A DNA stretch of 64,000 nucleotides from Perognathus longimembris pacificus (Eukaryota > Chordata > Mammalia > Rodentia > Heteromyidae): assembly GCF_023159225.1 (NCBI RefSeq), contig NC_063188.1, positions 13,971,086-14,035,085 of the forward strand, in the 5' to 3' direction. Below are positions 52,158 through 63,172 of the stretch, piece by piece. Position 1 is the stretch's first letter; every line of letters starts with the position of its first letter. A model generated the notes under the pieces. The model made no database searches and was not told the origin of the DNA. It saw only the letters and a list, made by a program, of their open reading frames with translations. The translations under genes were made by a program, and so were the position numbers.

Positions 52158-53264
52158 TCTAAAAACAAAAGGTGAGGACAATGATGATGTCTCTTGGCAC
52201 AGAAAATATTCATAGAGAGAAATTAGAAAAAGGACCCAATAGAATTCTGATGCTGAAAAGGAAATAACCGAAATGATAATTTTACCAAGATATAGCTAAG
52301 ATAAAGCATATCCTATGATAAAGCATGTTTGAACAATGGAATCCAAACCATATTTAAACCTGGGACTTGTATCAAGTTCACTGCAATGATCCAGTCTGAG
52401 GAACAGAAAGAGTACAAGGAGAAAAATCAATAGCCGGGGACAGGCATTGCGTGCAGATGGAAGTCTAGGGCTTCAGGCGTGGCTCAGCGTTCGCGCAGAC
52501 CACGGGAAAGTCAACTTGCTTTATGCGGTCAGTGCTTACGGACAGCTCTCTAGACAATGCTTTCTGGCTGCTCCAATGGAGACCTGTAGCTCTGCCTTTC
52601 AGCCTCACTTGCCACACCATGGCTTCCATTTTGAAGTTGCCACCGAAAAACCTAGAATAGGTAAAGATGTTATAGGAAATATCTACTAGGAAAAAGAGTT
52701 CATGATGCCCTTATACCTGACAAATTCAAGATGGAGACTGAAATAAAGAACAAGATGCAACAAAAATCACAGAACAACAACAATAACAAAAGAACTTACC
52801 TGAACTGGAGTTCATTCAAGTCCCCATTGAGAACATGCATTTCACAGAGAGGTCATTGAATCTTTCATAAAGCATCCAAATGGGAAGGGTTGACTCCATG
52901 GCCCAGAACAATCACTTAAAACCCATCTCTGAAAGGCAGTCCAAAAAGTCAGTTCTTATTGTGCAAAAAAGAGCATGGAAGAGACACGTTAGGACTACTT
53001 GTCTTAAGTTGAAATAGAGTGCAAAGGGAAAGAAAAGCAGATTCGAGTGAGGGATTAATGAAAATTTATGAACATGGAAATGATGATCCAAACCATTTAT
53101 AATGCCTGGCTGGAATCAAGAGATAAGCAAGCCAAAGGAGACACATAATTTTGAGAGATATTTAAGTACTTTAGGGAGCTGTGGTGATGAAATATGGATG
53201 TTTCCAAGAAGAGAATATTGGTAAGCTGTACATTTAACAACTATTTTAATACAGCCTTTAAAAA
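52158..53264. other. Unassigned stretch with a local CpG cluster
   Basis: No gene recognised. Between 52436 and 52545 several CpG sites occur together (GCGTGG, GCGTTCGCGCAG, CACGGG, GCGGTC, TTACGGAC), unlike the CpG-poor surroundings. An 80-codon frame at 52447-52689 covers it, without a known domain. Confidence 0.35.
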
Positions 53265-53350
53265 TATTAATATGATTAAATATTTTTAATTGTTATTGTA
53301 AAGGTGATGTACAGAGGGGTTACAGTTCCATAAGTCAGGTAATGAGTACA
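53265..53350 (-). repeat. L1 3'-end fragment, antisense
   Basis: TTGTTATTGTAAAGGTGATG, TACAGAGGGGTTACAGTTCC and ATAAGTCAGGTAATGAGTAC, the clearest reverse copy of the L1 3' terminus. Confidence 0.65.
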
Positions 53351-53354
53351 TGTG

Positions 53355-54545
53355 ACATTATTTTATTCTTTCTAATGGCTGTGTAAAATTCCATTGTATA
53401 TAGGTACTACATTTTTTGGATGCACTCATCTATTTTGGGGCATCTGGGCTGTTTCCATATCTTGGCTATTGTGAATAGTGCCTCAATGAACATCCTCCTG
53501 GTTCATGATGCTTTTGCGTTTCTGTCATGAGCTGTCTTCTGTATTAGAATGCGTCTGTATGTGTTTATAGTTTGATTGGTGTGGGTCTGTTGAGATGAAG
53601 TATGTGCTGGGATCCTAAATCTCTATTTGGTCAGAGACACCTAGGGAGTTTAACTGTGACAATGCCACCATCTTCCCGGAAGTCCCCACTTCTGAGTCCC
53701 CGCTTTTCAGTGGCTCATTGGAGATAAGTATTTCACAGGGCCATTTCTGCCTGGGGTGGCTTTGAACTGAAATCTTCAGATCTCAGCCTCCTGAGTAGCT
53801 AGGATTACAGGTGTGAGCCACCAGCGCCGGGCTAACATTTTTTCTATGTAATTATTGGCTTCTTGTATTTCTTTTGAGAAGTATCTGTTCAGTTCATTTG
53901 CCCATTTATTCATTGGATGGCTTCTTGGTTTCATGTTTTATTTTTTGAGTTTTTCCTACATATTCTGGATAGTACTCTTGTCAGAAGAGTAGCAGGCATA
54001 GAGTCCTATTCTGTTGGTTGTGTTTTTGCCATGTTGTTTCCTTAGCTCTGCTGAAGCTTTTTAAATTTGAGACAAAGTCATTTATTGATTTTTGCTACCA
54101 TTTCCTGGACAATTATGGTCCTAATCAGAAAATCATTGCTTATGCCTAGATCTTGAATCATTTCTCCCATGTTTTCACCTGGTAGTTGAAAATTTTCAGG
54201 TCCAACATTAATATCCTTGATCCATTTTGAATAGATTTTTGTACTGGGTTTTTTACTTGTTGATGTCCAACCCAGCGCCACTTGGTAAGGCTACTCTCAT
54301 TTTTCCCCCAGTTTATATTTTTAGTGCTTATTGCAGTGGGACCTTTCTTCTCTTCCATCAGTGTACATGTCAGTTTTTGTGCCGGTGCTGAGCTGTTTCT
54401 GTTACTATTCTGTGTAATATTGTAGTATTATATTTTGAAAACAGGTATTGTGATACTTCAGGCATTGCTATTTTTGTTCAGATTACTTCCTTTTCTTGGG
54501 ATCTTTTGTGTTTCCATACGAATGTTTGGATTCAATCAGTATTAA
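53355..54545 (-). repeat. L1 ORF2 relic, antisense
   Basis: TAAAATTCCATTGTATATAG, CTTGGCTATTGTGAATAGTG, then AGTTCATTTGCCCATTTATT, TACATATTCTGGATAGTACT, TTGATCCATTTTGAATAGAT and TGTAATATTGTAGTATTATA appear in reversed ORF2 order. At 53485-53690 an unrelated GC-richer block interrupts it (possibly L1 5'-UTR-like, CCGGGAAGATGGTGGC on the minus strand), followed by a SINE. Two minus-strand 66-67-codon frames are remnants of ORF2. Confidence 0.78.
53690..53834 (-). repeat. B1-Geo SINE, antisense, Geo-truncated
   Basis: Starts inside the junction region (TTTTCAGTGGCTCATTGGAG) and ends GTGAGCCACCAGCGCCGGGC. The B1 part is well preserved. Confidence 0.85.
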
Positions 54546-54587
54546 TTTGAGGTTTAGCCATACTGCTACAGTGTATGTTTTCTATTT

Positions 54588-54808
54588 TACTTGTTTGGTA
54601 AGCCATGGGACTTGAACTCAGGGCCTGAGTGCTGTCTCTGAACTCGTTTTCCTCAAGATTAGCACTCTATCACTTCTGGTTTGCTGGTTGTTAATTGGAG
54701 ATCGAGTCTCATGGACATTCCTGTCCAGGGTGACTTCTGACTGCAGTCGTCAGATCTCAGCCTTCTGAGTAGCTAGGATGACAGGCGTGAGCCCCCGGTA
54801 TCCAGCTA
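54588..54808 (-). repeat. B1-Geo SINE, antisense
   Basis: From TTTGGTAAGCCATGGGACTT to GTGAGCCCCCGGTATCCAGC. It lies between two L1 pieces. Confidence 0.87.
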
Positions 54809-54960
54809 CATTTTTCGTTACTGAGTAGTATTTCATCGTATGCTATACCACAGTTTGTTTATCCAATCATCTGTTGATTGACACTTAGGCCATCCTTAGT
54901 TTTTAGCTATAATATGTAAAACCTCTATGAACATTGATAGCCAAGTCTTTTATGGTCCTA
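54809..54960 (-). repeat. L1 ORF2 end, antisense
   Basis: TACTGAGTAGTATTTCATCG, TTATCCAATCATCTGTTGAT and AAACCTCTATGAACATTGAT are reversed ORF2 C-terminal codons of a second copy. Confidence 0.68.
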
Positions 54961-56006
54961 CTTTTTCATTTCTGGGGGGCAAAAATCCTATAGGCAAAAT
55001 GTGTAGATGAGGAACAGGAATAAAATAAGGAGGGATGTTAAAATAAAACTGTACCCTACGTATATCATTTAGCAAGCTGAAACTGAATCTTATAGTGGTA
55101 GGGTGGATTTTCTGGAGATTATGCTCATAAACCTGTGTCTGGGCTAGCATTGAGCCAACACCTGGTATTAGGTCTATGTCTTAGCTGTTGATAAAGGTAA
55201 TCTTCAGAGATTGTATTAGATTGTTGTAAATGACCTTACAGTCAAGGTCAGGCATTGGGATCCACTTGTCTTGGGTTGTGACTATTCTATCTCTCCCTCT
55301 CAATTTTAATAGACAATGCCTGTAGTCACTGGAGCTCATATATTTCAGAGCTTTTATTTAGACTACCAATTTAACTATATACACATATGCATGACATAAA
55401 CAGTATATATATATATGTATATATACATATATATATATTCAAGATCCTAAAATAAATCATATTCTGGTTTCCAAATTTTATATTACTGGTTCTATCATGG
55501 CCATGTTCTCACAGAAGAAAGAAGCAGATGAAATTAAGCAGAATTGGAGTCTTATTCTCTTGGAAGCACTTCTTAGTATTATCTAGCCACATTGGAGTTG
55601 AGTGAGTGGTCCCCCCAGACTATTGGGATGGCTAGCCCATGCAACTGGCTGGAATCCAGTCTTTTGATTGCAGCCAGCGCTTGCAACAGACCACGTTTAG
55701 CTCATCTCTATGGCTCTGGGTAGCATTCCTCTGACTCGACTCCTGGATTAAATCCAACCGGGGATCTCTTGTTCTTAATGAGTTCCAGGGGAGGAGATTC
55801 ATTCCACAACCTCCTTTGACAGCTTATATTATGGTGTTTTATGATATTATCAAGAAATGCCTTTCTATTTCGACTATAACTCATTTCCTTTTTTTTTTCA
55901 GAATTAGTAAAAATAGAGATGAAGCCACCACTGCCTTCTGCCATGGTAGCCTCTATGTCCTATGAAGATTCAGCACAGGAACGCTCCATCTTTCTCAGAA
56001 GAGCAG
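54961..56006. other. Unassigned stretch with an AT palindrome
   Basis: No gene recognised. At about 55403-55438 (TA)n sequence centred on GTATATATAC is self-complementary. The 78-codon minus frame at 55708-55944 lacks a domain. Confidence 0.35.
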
Positions 56007-56021
56007 AGAATGTGTCTTCTT

Positions 56022-56361
56022 TTTCTCCTCCTCCTCCTCCTCCTCCTCCTCCTCCTCCTCCTCCTCCTCCTCCTCCTCCTCCTCCTCCTCCTCCTCCTCC
56101 TCCTCCTCCTCCTCCTTCTCCCCCTTCTTCTTCTTCTTTCTTCTTCTTCTATTGTTCAGGGCCTGGGCGCTGTCTCTGAGCTCTTCAGTTCAAGGCTAGC
56201 ACTCTACCACTTGAGCCACAGATCCACTTCTGGTTTTCTGGTGGTTCATGGGAGATCAGAGTCTCACAGACTTTCCTACCCAGGCTGGCTTTGAACCTTG
56301 ATCCTCAGATCTCAGCCTCCTGTGTAGCTAGGACTAGAAGTGTGAGGCACTGGTGCCTGGC
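56022..56361 (-). repeat. B1-Geo SINE, antisense, with (CCT)n tail inside its target-site duplication
   Basis: AGAATGTGTCTTCTT at 56007-56021 and 56362-56376 is a perfect 15-base duplication. Within it lie the triplet repeat and the SINE body from GTTCAGGGCCTGGGCGCTGT to GAGGCACTGGTGCCTGGC. Confidence 0.94.
56026..56141. repeat. (CCT)n then (TTC)n triplet repeat
   Basis: About 30 uninterrupted CCT units followed by CTTCTTCTT. Frames across it give poly-Pro or poly-Leu and are not genes. Confidence 0.97.
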
Positions 56362-56376
56362 AGAATGTGTCTTCTT

Positions 56377-56702
56377 ATGCTTCCCACTTGTCATACCACT
56401 AAGGGTGAGCCAATCAACTTGGAGAGATGAAGTTATTCTGTTGCATCCTTGTCCCAGCTGGACTCTTAGTACACAAAGAATTCTTTCTTTCCCTGATTTG
56501 CATTGAATGTGCTAGGCAGCTAACACTTTTCCCTGATGACTCAACAAAGGCCTTCTAGCTCACACTAAGCTGCCTGGCCCTGCCTAACACGTAGGTGTCT
56601 GGTAGCTAGGTGTGATTCTTAATTCTGACACTCTGCCAGCTGTTTATACCTTGGTCCATTCAATGTTTGTTGCCTACATGGACAATGACCTTTACCTTAC
56701 CA
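56377..56702. other. Unassigned non-coding stretch
   Basis: Nothing recognised. Confidence 0.35.
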
Positions 56703-56922
56703 TTTTTTGTGCCAGTCCTAGGGCTTGAAATCAGGCCTTTGAGTTTTGTTTTGTTTTTAAACTCAATGTTAGTCCTCTACCACTGGAGCCACAACTCTCC
56801 TTCCGGCTTTTTGGTATTTAATTGAAGATAAGTCTCATGGATTTTCCTGTCTCGGCTGGCTTCCGAGTGCAATCCTCAGATCTCAGCCTCCTGAGTAGCT
56901 CCTGAGCCACTGGCACCCAGTC
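56703..56922 (-). repeat. B1-Geo SINE, antisense
   Basis: From GTGCCAGTCCTAGGGCTTGA to CTGAGCCACTGGCACCCAGT, with a T-rich insertion in Geo and a small deletion near the B1 start. Confidence 0.85.
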
Positions 56923-56954
56923 TAACTGAAATTTTGTGATGAAAGGATCTTTTT

Positions 56955-57180
56955 TGTTTGTCAGTCATGGGGCTTGGACTCAGGGCCTGATACCTGAGTT
57001 TTTCACTCATGACTAGTGCTCTACCACTTTGAGTTGTAGGGTCACATCTGGTTTTCTGGTGGCTCATTGAAGATAAGAGTCTCATGAACTTTCCAACCCA
57101 GGCTGGCTTTGAACTGTGAATCTCCGGTCTCACTCTCCTAAGTAGCTAAGATTATGGGAATGAGCTAATAATGCCTGGCC
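56955..57180 (-). repeat. B1-Geo SINE, antisense
   Basis: From GTCAGTCATGGGGCTTGGAC to AATGAGCTAATAATGCCTGG. GATCTTTT on both sides (56947, 57182) is a short target-site duplication. Confidence 0.87.
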
Positions 57181-57354
57181 TGATCTTTTAGGATCTTTTC
57201 GGTTGTTAAGTGAGAAGGACCTACTTAAGGTCTAGACTGTAACCATGAGTAATTTATCCTAGGCAATGTGTATGTGCCTATTCATTAGACATGTATGTTG
57301 AATATATGTTAGAGATAGCACATATTTGACAAAGAGTACAGTTAGGTATTTTCA

Positions 57355-57500
57355 GTTTGGAAAACAGTGTGGTATGATGATTAAGATCATTGATGAGAGC
57401 TAGGTTTGTATATCAGTGTTTGACTTGCTTGTCCATGATTTCAGAGAAGTAAATTCACTTTTCGCCATGCTCCACTTTCCCTCATTTCTAAAGTAGGAAT
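57355..57500 (+). repeat. MIR
   Basis: GTGTGGTATGATGATTAAGA, GTTTGACTTGCTTGTCCATG and CCTCATTTCTAAAGTAGGAA follow the MIR order. Confidence 0.6.
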
Positions 57501-57504
57501 GGAT

Positions 57505-58140
57505 GAAGTATTGCATGTCAGAATGCATAAACAACTTCCGGTAGATCGATACAGTGGAATATGACCCACCAATAAAAATAAATGGATCAGAATGCTAAAT
57601 TTCATGTTGTATACGTTTTACCACAATTCAAAAATTGTGAAATATGGCACTACTCAATATGACAAAACATTGATCTGTATTTTTCAATGGGTGGATTGAA
57701 TAATATGTGAATTATCTCTCAATCAAGCAGTTTTAAAAACTTCACTGTTGAAACACACAGACACATGCACGCACACACACACACAGTCACACACTCACAC
57801 ACTCTTGGATAAATCCCCAAATAATTATATGAGTGAAAGAAGCCAGGCAACAATGTGTATGTGGCATATGATTTCATTTATACAAAGCTCTAGGAAATTC
57901 ATACTAATCTTTAGTGATAGAAAGCAGACCCAGAGTTGTTTTGGAGAGAGTGGAAGGTAAGGGATGATTGAGAAATAAAGGATTATAATGAGGGGCAAGG
58001 GAACGTCTAGAGATGATTGATATGTTCGTTATCTTGATTGTGGTAATAGTTTCATGGGTGCATGTATGTCAACGCTCATCAAATTTACACTTAAATATGA
58101 GTACTTCATTATATGTCAATTATATCTTAAGATGGTTTTA
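57505..58140 (+). repeat. Old L1 3'-region remnants
   Basis: GATACAGTGGAATATGACCC, GTGAAAGAAGCCAGGCAACA, GTGGTAATAGTTTCATGGGT and TATGTCAATTATATCTTAAG belong to an older L1 3' end. A short CA repeat (about 57758-57785) interrupts it. Confidence 0.65.
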
Positions 58141-58257
58141 AAAATAGAACCTTCTTCGATGGCTGATAAGAGATAAACATGAGACAATGAGTGAAAATGA
58201 TTCAGTTCAAGGTGAGTGTTCAATAATTCTTAACTTCAGAAAGAATCAGCGGGGACA

Positions 58258-58490
58258 GCCAGACACCGGTGGCTCACGCCTGTAATACTAGATACTCAAG
58301 AGGCTGATACTTGAGGATGGCAGTTCAAAGCCCTCCTGGGCCGGAAAGTCTGTGAGACTCTTATCTCCAATGAACCACCAGAAAGCTGGAAGTGGCGCTG
58401 TGGCTCTAAGTAATAGATCACTAACCTTGAGCAAAAGAGCTCGGGGACAGTGCCCAGGTCCTGAGTTCAAGCCTCATGACTGACAAAAGA
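58258..58490 (+). repeat. B1-Geo SINE
   Basis: AATCAGCGGGGACA (58244) and AATCAGTGAGGACA (58491) are the target-site duplication; both mismatches are transitions. Complete, from GCCAGACACCGGTGGCTCAC to GCCTCATGACTGAC. Confidence 0.92.
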
Positions 58491-59097
58491 AATCAGTGAG
58501 GACAAAAGGATGTAGGGAGGAGGGTTAATGGAAATTATTAGGTCCTCATCTTGGTTGTGTTGCATCATCTATACTATCACTTGATTCCCCCTATCTCCCA
58601 GAGTGATTTCATCTAAACTCAATTACCAAGCAATAGAAGGACTTCCTTCCTCCACTGGGGAAAGCCAAGCCTTCTCATGGTTCTCAAGGTCCCAAGCACA
58701 GGGCCATTCAATTTCCTGGACCAGTAGCATAAAGACCTCATGTATGAGTTCTAGACAGCTTAGTGCCAAGTCCTCTGTGCGTCCCCCTCAGAAGCTTTTC
58801 CTATGAAAAGAAAGAGACATAGAGAAAGGTATTTGTCTTAGTCTGTTTTTTTTTTCCTCTAACAGAGGAAAAATTCCTAAATTCCTGTTTATAGAGAAAC
58901 AGGAATTTAGACTGGGAAGTCCTAGAAGAAGGCCCCTCAGATTTGGTATCTGATTGATTATATGTGTGTCGGTCCCCCAGTGAAGAGACAATGCTGTGCC
59001 TTATTTGCAGAGCAGTACAAGTGCTAAGACAGAGAACTTCCTAAAAATTCTTTACATCTTAAACCTTTTAAAAATCTGTCTTCATGGTCTAATCATT
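58491..59097. other. Unassigned stretch containing a hairpin
   Basis: No gene recognised. Two overlapping 67-codon frames at 58603-58991 on opposite strands are unsupported. Confidence 0.35.
58877..58910. repeat. Perfect 14-bp inverted repeat, 6-base loop
   Basis: CTAAATTCCTGTTT at 58877-58890, loop ATAGAG, then AAACAGGAATTTAG at 58897-58910. The arms are exact reverse complements. Confidence 0.9.
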
Positions 59098-59341
59098 CTT
59101 TTTCCTTTTGGTGCCAGTCCTGAGCCTTGAACTCAGGGCCTGGGCACTTGTCCCTTAGCTTCTTTGTTCAAGATTAGTGCTTTATCATTTGAGCCACAGC
59201 TCCACTTGTGGCTTTTGGGGTGGTTAATTGAAGATAAGAGTCTCCCAGACGCTCACAGCCTAGGATGGCTTCAAATTGTGATCCTCAAATGTCCTCCTCC
59301 TGAGTAGCTAGGATTACAGAAATGAGCCACCGTTGCCCGGC
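59098..59341 (-). repeat. B1-Geo SINE, antisense
   Basis: From GGTGCCAGTCCTGAGCCTTG to ATGAGCCACCGTTGCCCGGC. Confidence 0.88.
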
Positions 59342-59454
59342 AGTTTTCTATACCTCTTAGATTAACAAACTTAATGGCTTAAAATGACATCTATCACTAC
59401 TTACAGATAATTTAAAAAAAAATCTGTCTACCTAAAGGCTGAGCATGGGCTAGT

Positions 59455-60102
59455 TTTATTCTGTGCTTGCCTGCATTTGTTATTGTTCGTGTTCTTGGTG
59501 ATGGTCTTTTGACTGGAGTGAGTTGAAATCTCTTGGTTTTGATCTGCATTTCCTCTCTAACCTAGGATTTCAAGCCCTTCTTCATGTATTTATTGGCTAT
59601 TTATACATTTTCCAACACTCACTGTAGTTCATTTGCCCATTTATTAATTGGGCTATTCATTGTTTAGAGTTCAATTTTCTTTGAGATTCTTGTAGATTTG
59701 GGTTAGTAATCCTTTGTCAGGTACATAGCTGGCAATGATTTTCTCCTATTCCATAGGCATACTTTTCAACCAAGTGACTTTTACTTTGTTTGCTGTGTAG
59801 AAAGTTTGATGCAATCTCATTTGTTAATCCTTGCTCTTATTTGCTGAGTTCTATCCAGGAAGTTACTGCCTGTATCAGTATGTTTTAGTGTTTCACTTTT
59901 CTTTCATATAATAGTTTCAAAGTTTCAGGTCTTACATGAAGAGCCTTGATACAATTTGAATTGATATTAGTACAGAGTGAGAAATACAATCGTAGTTTCA
60001 GTCTTCTGCCTATGGATTTCCACTTTTCCCATCACTATTTAGTGAAGACACCTTTTCTTTCATTTATGTTTCAGACTCCTTTGCCAAAAAATCAGATGCC
60101 TG
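59455..60102 (-). repeat. L1 ORF2 relic, antisense
   Basis: GTTCATTTGCCCATTTATTA, TTTGGGTTAGTAATCCTTTG, ACTTTGTTTGCTGTGTAGAA, AGAGCCTTGATACAATTTGA and TTGCCAAAAAATCAG are in reversed ORF2 order. A SINE follows at its end. Confidence 0.8.
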
Positions 60103-60306
60103 AAGCTGGGTGCTGGTGGCTCACACCTGTAATCCTAGCTACTCAGGAGGCTGAAATCTGAGGATCACAGTTCAAAGTCAGCATGGTCAGGAAAGTCCAT
60201 GTTTATCTCCAGTTAACCACCAGAAAACAGGAAGTGGTAGAACACTAGCCTTCAGCAAAAATAGCTCAGGGACAGCACCCAAGCCCTGAGTTCAAACCCC
60301 AGGAAC

Positions 60307-60308
<2 letters not shown>
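60103..60308 (+). repeat. B1-Geo SINE
   Basis: From GAAGCTGGGTGCTGGTGGCT to TTCAAACCCCAGGAACAG. A block of Geo (about 20 bases around GCTGTGGCTCAAG) is deleted. Confidence 0.88.

Positions 60309-60358
<50 letters not shown>
60309..60358. repeat. (CA)n microsatellite at SINE tail
   Basis: Uninterrupted CA run directly after the Geo end, followed by a residual A-rich stretch. Confidence 0.95.
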
Positions 60359-60360
<2 letters not shown>

Positions 60361-60361
<1 letters not shown>

Positions 60362-61094
60362 ATGAACAAACAAAAAAAAAGAATGGAAAAGAATGAGGAA
60401 AATCAAAACCTCTTAAAAATCAAAGCAAATGAGTTTCAGTATACTACTCTCCCCCAATCAATCAACCAACAGTATTTCTTAATGAACTTCTCTGTATTCG
60501 ATAGAAGAGAGCTCCCAAGAGTCAATATCTAATAAGTAACAATTTGAGTGGAGAACATATCCATGCAGAGGAAATACTTTGTAATTTTTATTAAATTGTT
60601 AGAAGGATGAAGGAAAGAATAGGGATGAAAGGGATATTTGCAAGAAAATTTCCTGCAGAATATAGTCTTGTAGCCTAATGTCTTGCTATTCAAATTGCAG
60701 TCCAGCAGTCTGAGCACCACGGAGACTGATGAAGATGCTGAACGCCACAGGTCCGGGGAGACTTAGTGAATCAGGAGTTCCATTTGAACAAGATTCGCGG
60801 GTGTTTGCCATGCGTGTTACTCTCTGAGAAGCACTAGCCTGCAGGTTAGCAAGATGACTTCATGACACTTTCATTTGCCCTTGAATCAGTCTGCAAGTAA
60901 GGTGATGACAGTGTGGTTAACATTGTATTACGTTCAATAATCTTTATATAGCTTCATCATAGATGTAATTGTAGTCTTAGAAAGTGAAATTGAGTCTATT
61001 TTAATACAATTTTTGTACTTACTTTGAATCTTTCATATTCCATAGCCTTTTAAAAAATCCTGTAGATGTATCTTTTTTTAGAATTATTGAATTT
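60361..61094. other. Unassigned non-coding stretch
   Basis: Nothing recognised. Confidence 0.35.
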
Positions 61095-61180
61095 TTTTAT
61101 TAGGTATACTTTTTGTTTCCTTTAAAATTTTTTATTGTTATTATAAAGGTGATCTACATAGTGGTTAGAGTTTATAGACA
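61095..61180 (-). repeat. L1 3'-end fragment, antisense
   Basis: TTTTATTGTTATTATAAAGG then TGATCTACATAGTGGTTAGA. Confidence 0.5.
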
Positions 61181-61277
61181 TATCTTGTGACTAAATATAT
61201 TTTAGAGATCATATGTTGTGATTATGAACAGCATTTGTACATTTCAAGAAGATAAACTTTTTCAGTCTTCTTCTTTT

Positions 61278-61478
61278 TTTTTTTTGGCCAGTCCTGGGCC
61301 TTGGACTCAGGGCCTGAGCACTGTCCCTGGCTTCTTCCCGCTCAAGGCTAGCACTCTGCCACTTGAGCCACAGCGCCGCTCCTGGCCGTTTTCTGTATAT
61401 GTGGTGCTGGGGAATCGAACCTAGGGCCTCGTGTATCCGAGGCAGGCACTCTTGCCACTAGGCTATATCCCCAGCCCC
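61278..61478 (-). repeat. IDL-Geo SINE, young subgroup, antisense
   Basis: Perfect 16-base TCAGTCTTCTTCTTTT duplication (61262-61277 and 61479-61494). Nearly identical to the copies at 32603 and 35911. Confidence 0.97.
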
Positions 61479-61489
61479 TCAGTCTTCTT

Positions 61490-61702
61490 CTTTTGTGTGT
61501 ACTGGTGCTAAGGCTTGAACTCAGAGCCTTGGCACTCTCCCTGAGCATTTATGCTCAAGGGATAGCACTCTAACATTTGAGCCAAACCTCTTCTTCTGCC
61601 TTTGTTTTGTGTTTAGCTGCTGGTAAGAGTCCCAGGCTGGGTTTGAATGGCAATCTTCAAATCTCTGCCTCCTGAGTAGCTAAGATTATAGACATGAAAA
61701 TC
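61490..61702 (-). repeat. B1-Geo SINE, antisense, old
   Basis: GTACTGGTGCTAAGGCTTGA to TAAGATTATAGACATGAAAA, with deletions in the B1 part. The young IDL-Geo landed at its tail. Confidence 0.78.
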
Positions 61703-61740
61703 CAAGTAAAATATAGGTTTAAAGATTCTTTATCATTTTG

Positions 61741-61938
61741 GGGGCTGGGAATATGGCCTAGTTGTAAAGTGCTCGCCTCATGTACATGAAGCCCTGGGTT
61801 CGATTCCTCAGCACCACATATATACAAAGAGCCAGAAGTGGTGCTGTGGCTCAAGAGGTAGAGTGCTAGCCTTGAGCAAAAAGAAGCCAGGGACAGTGCT
61901 CAGGCCCTGAGTTCAAGCTCCATGACTGGGAAATTTTT
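61741..61938 (+). repeat. IDL-Geo SINE
   Basis: From GGGGCTGGGAATATGGCCTA to AAGCTCCATGACTGGG. TTTATCATTTT at 61729 and 61939 is its target-site duplication. Confidence 0.93.
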
Positions 61939-61944
61939 TTTATC

Positions 61945-62350
61945 ATTTTTGTTTTTAATTTTTTGCTATTATAAAGATGATATACAAAGGGGTTACAGTT
62001 ATGTAAGTCAGGTAAAGATATATTTCTTTTTGGACAATGTCACCCCTTCCCTCGCCCTTTCCCAGTTTTTCCCTCCTATCCCCACCTACAAGTTGTATAG
62101 TTCAATTTCAACAGTGTCTAGTGAGTACCACTGGTGCATTTGTTCACCCTTTGTTGCTCCTTTTCTGTGCCTCCCTTTACCCCCCCCCCCAAAGTCAGAT
62201 AAATGAATACAAGACAAAAAGATAGAACAGAAACAGCAACAAAGAGAAAAACTATTATTTTAAGTTAAAACTCAATAGTAAGAAAAATTGGTGAGTTATT
62301 TGTTTAGTATGCCAAGTAGAGAAGTTATACTACTCAATTAAAAGCTGTTC
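61945..62350 (-). repeat. L1 3' UTR, antisense
   Basis: TATTATAAAGATGATATACA, AAAGGGGTTACAGTTATGTA, ACAATGTCACCCCTTCCCTC and a pyrimidine-rich run mirror the G-rich 3' UTR of plus-strand L1 copies. The right part is less certain. Confidence 0.55.
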
Positions 62351-62580
62351 ATTATTATTACTATTATTATTATTATTATTATTACTTTATTAGTACTAGA
62401 GTTTCAGTTCAGGACCTCTTATCTTGCTCTACCACTTGAACCACATTTCCAACCTTGCTTTTGCTGGGTATTTTTAGGATCTCACAGATTTTGTCTGCCA
62501 GGAATAGTTTCGATCTCTGCTGTACTGGATCTTAGCCCCCCGAGTAGGTAGGATTACAAGCACATATCAACAGCATCTAG
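62350..62580 (-). repeat. Old tRNA/B1-like SINE with (ATT)n at its tail side, antisense
   Basis: ATT triplets at 62350-62387 precede GTACTAGAGTTTCAGTTCAG, CTCTACCACTTGAACCACAT and TAGGTAGGATTACAAGCACA. It is diverged and its right half is not clearly Geo. Confidence 0.55.
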
Positions 62581-63172
62581 TATATATAATACATACCCAC
62601 TTGGATGAGAAAGTGATTTTTCTGTATGGGGGGGGGTGTTGTTTGCAGTCCATTGGTAGGCTCTTTCAAAGATCAGCATCTGATTATTAATAATCACCAA
62701 GTGCTATACCTGTATTCATTTTTTTTTCCTGAGTGCTTGTGGCATAAATAGAATGCAAGTTATCTGAGCTTTATTTTAGATCTCCTTCAACATCAATTGT
62801 GTCTACCTAACTTTACTTGTAAGCTGATGGATCTTAAATTATGCAACGCTTATGGCCCTGAAGTTGGGAAACATTTCTTCTGAGCGGCCATGTTTCTCCT
62901 CGTACATGTAGTCCTTGAACAGCTTAATCTTTGAACAATTCTTCCCACTGAATTTCAGCACAGTTGAATTTATTATAGGCCCCAGCATCGCCCATTGTAC
63001 TGCTCAAACCTTACTGTCCACATGGTCGTGCTGCCTCAGCTATCTTTGCTAAGGAGAATGGCCTCATTCTGGCTGCCCTCAGCTCAGCCCTAGGCCCTGG
63101 TGTTTTGTATGTTGGTTAAGCCATCCATGTGGCTTTTATCATGTCTGTGTTTTCTATATGATTCTTTAAAAA
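62581..63172. other. Unassigned non-coding stretch
   Basis: Nothing recognised besides a short G run (62627-62638). Confidence 0.35.

Noticed and set aside
55403..55440. AT palindrome as a possible fragile or origin site
   Set aside because: Simple (TA)n sequence is self-complementary by composition; nothing else supports a function.
55919..56294. Poly-proline / poly-leucine frames of 86 and 110 codons
   Set aside because: Produced by the (CCT)n run in the tail of a SINE.
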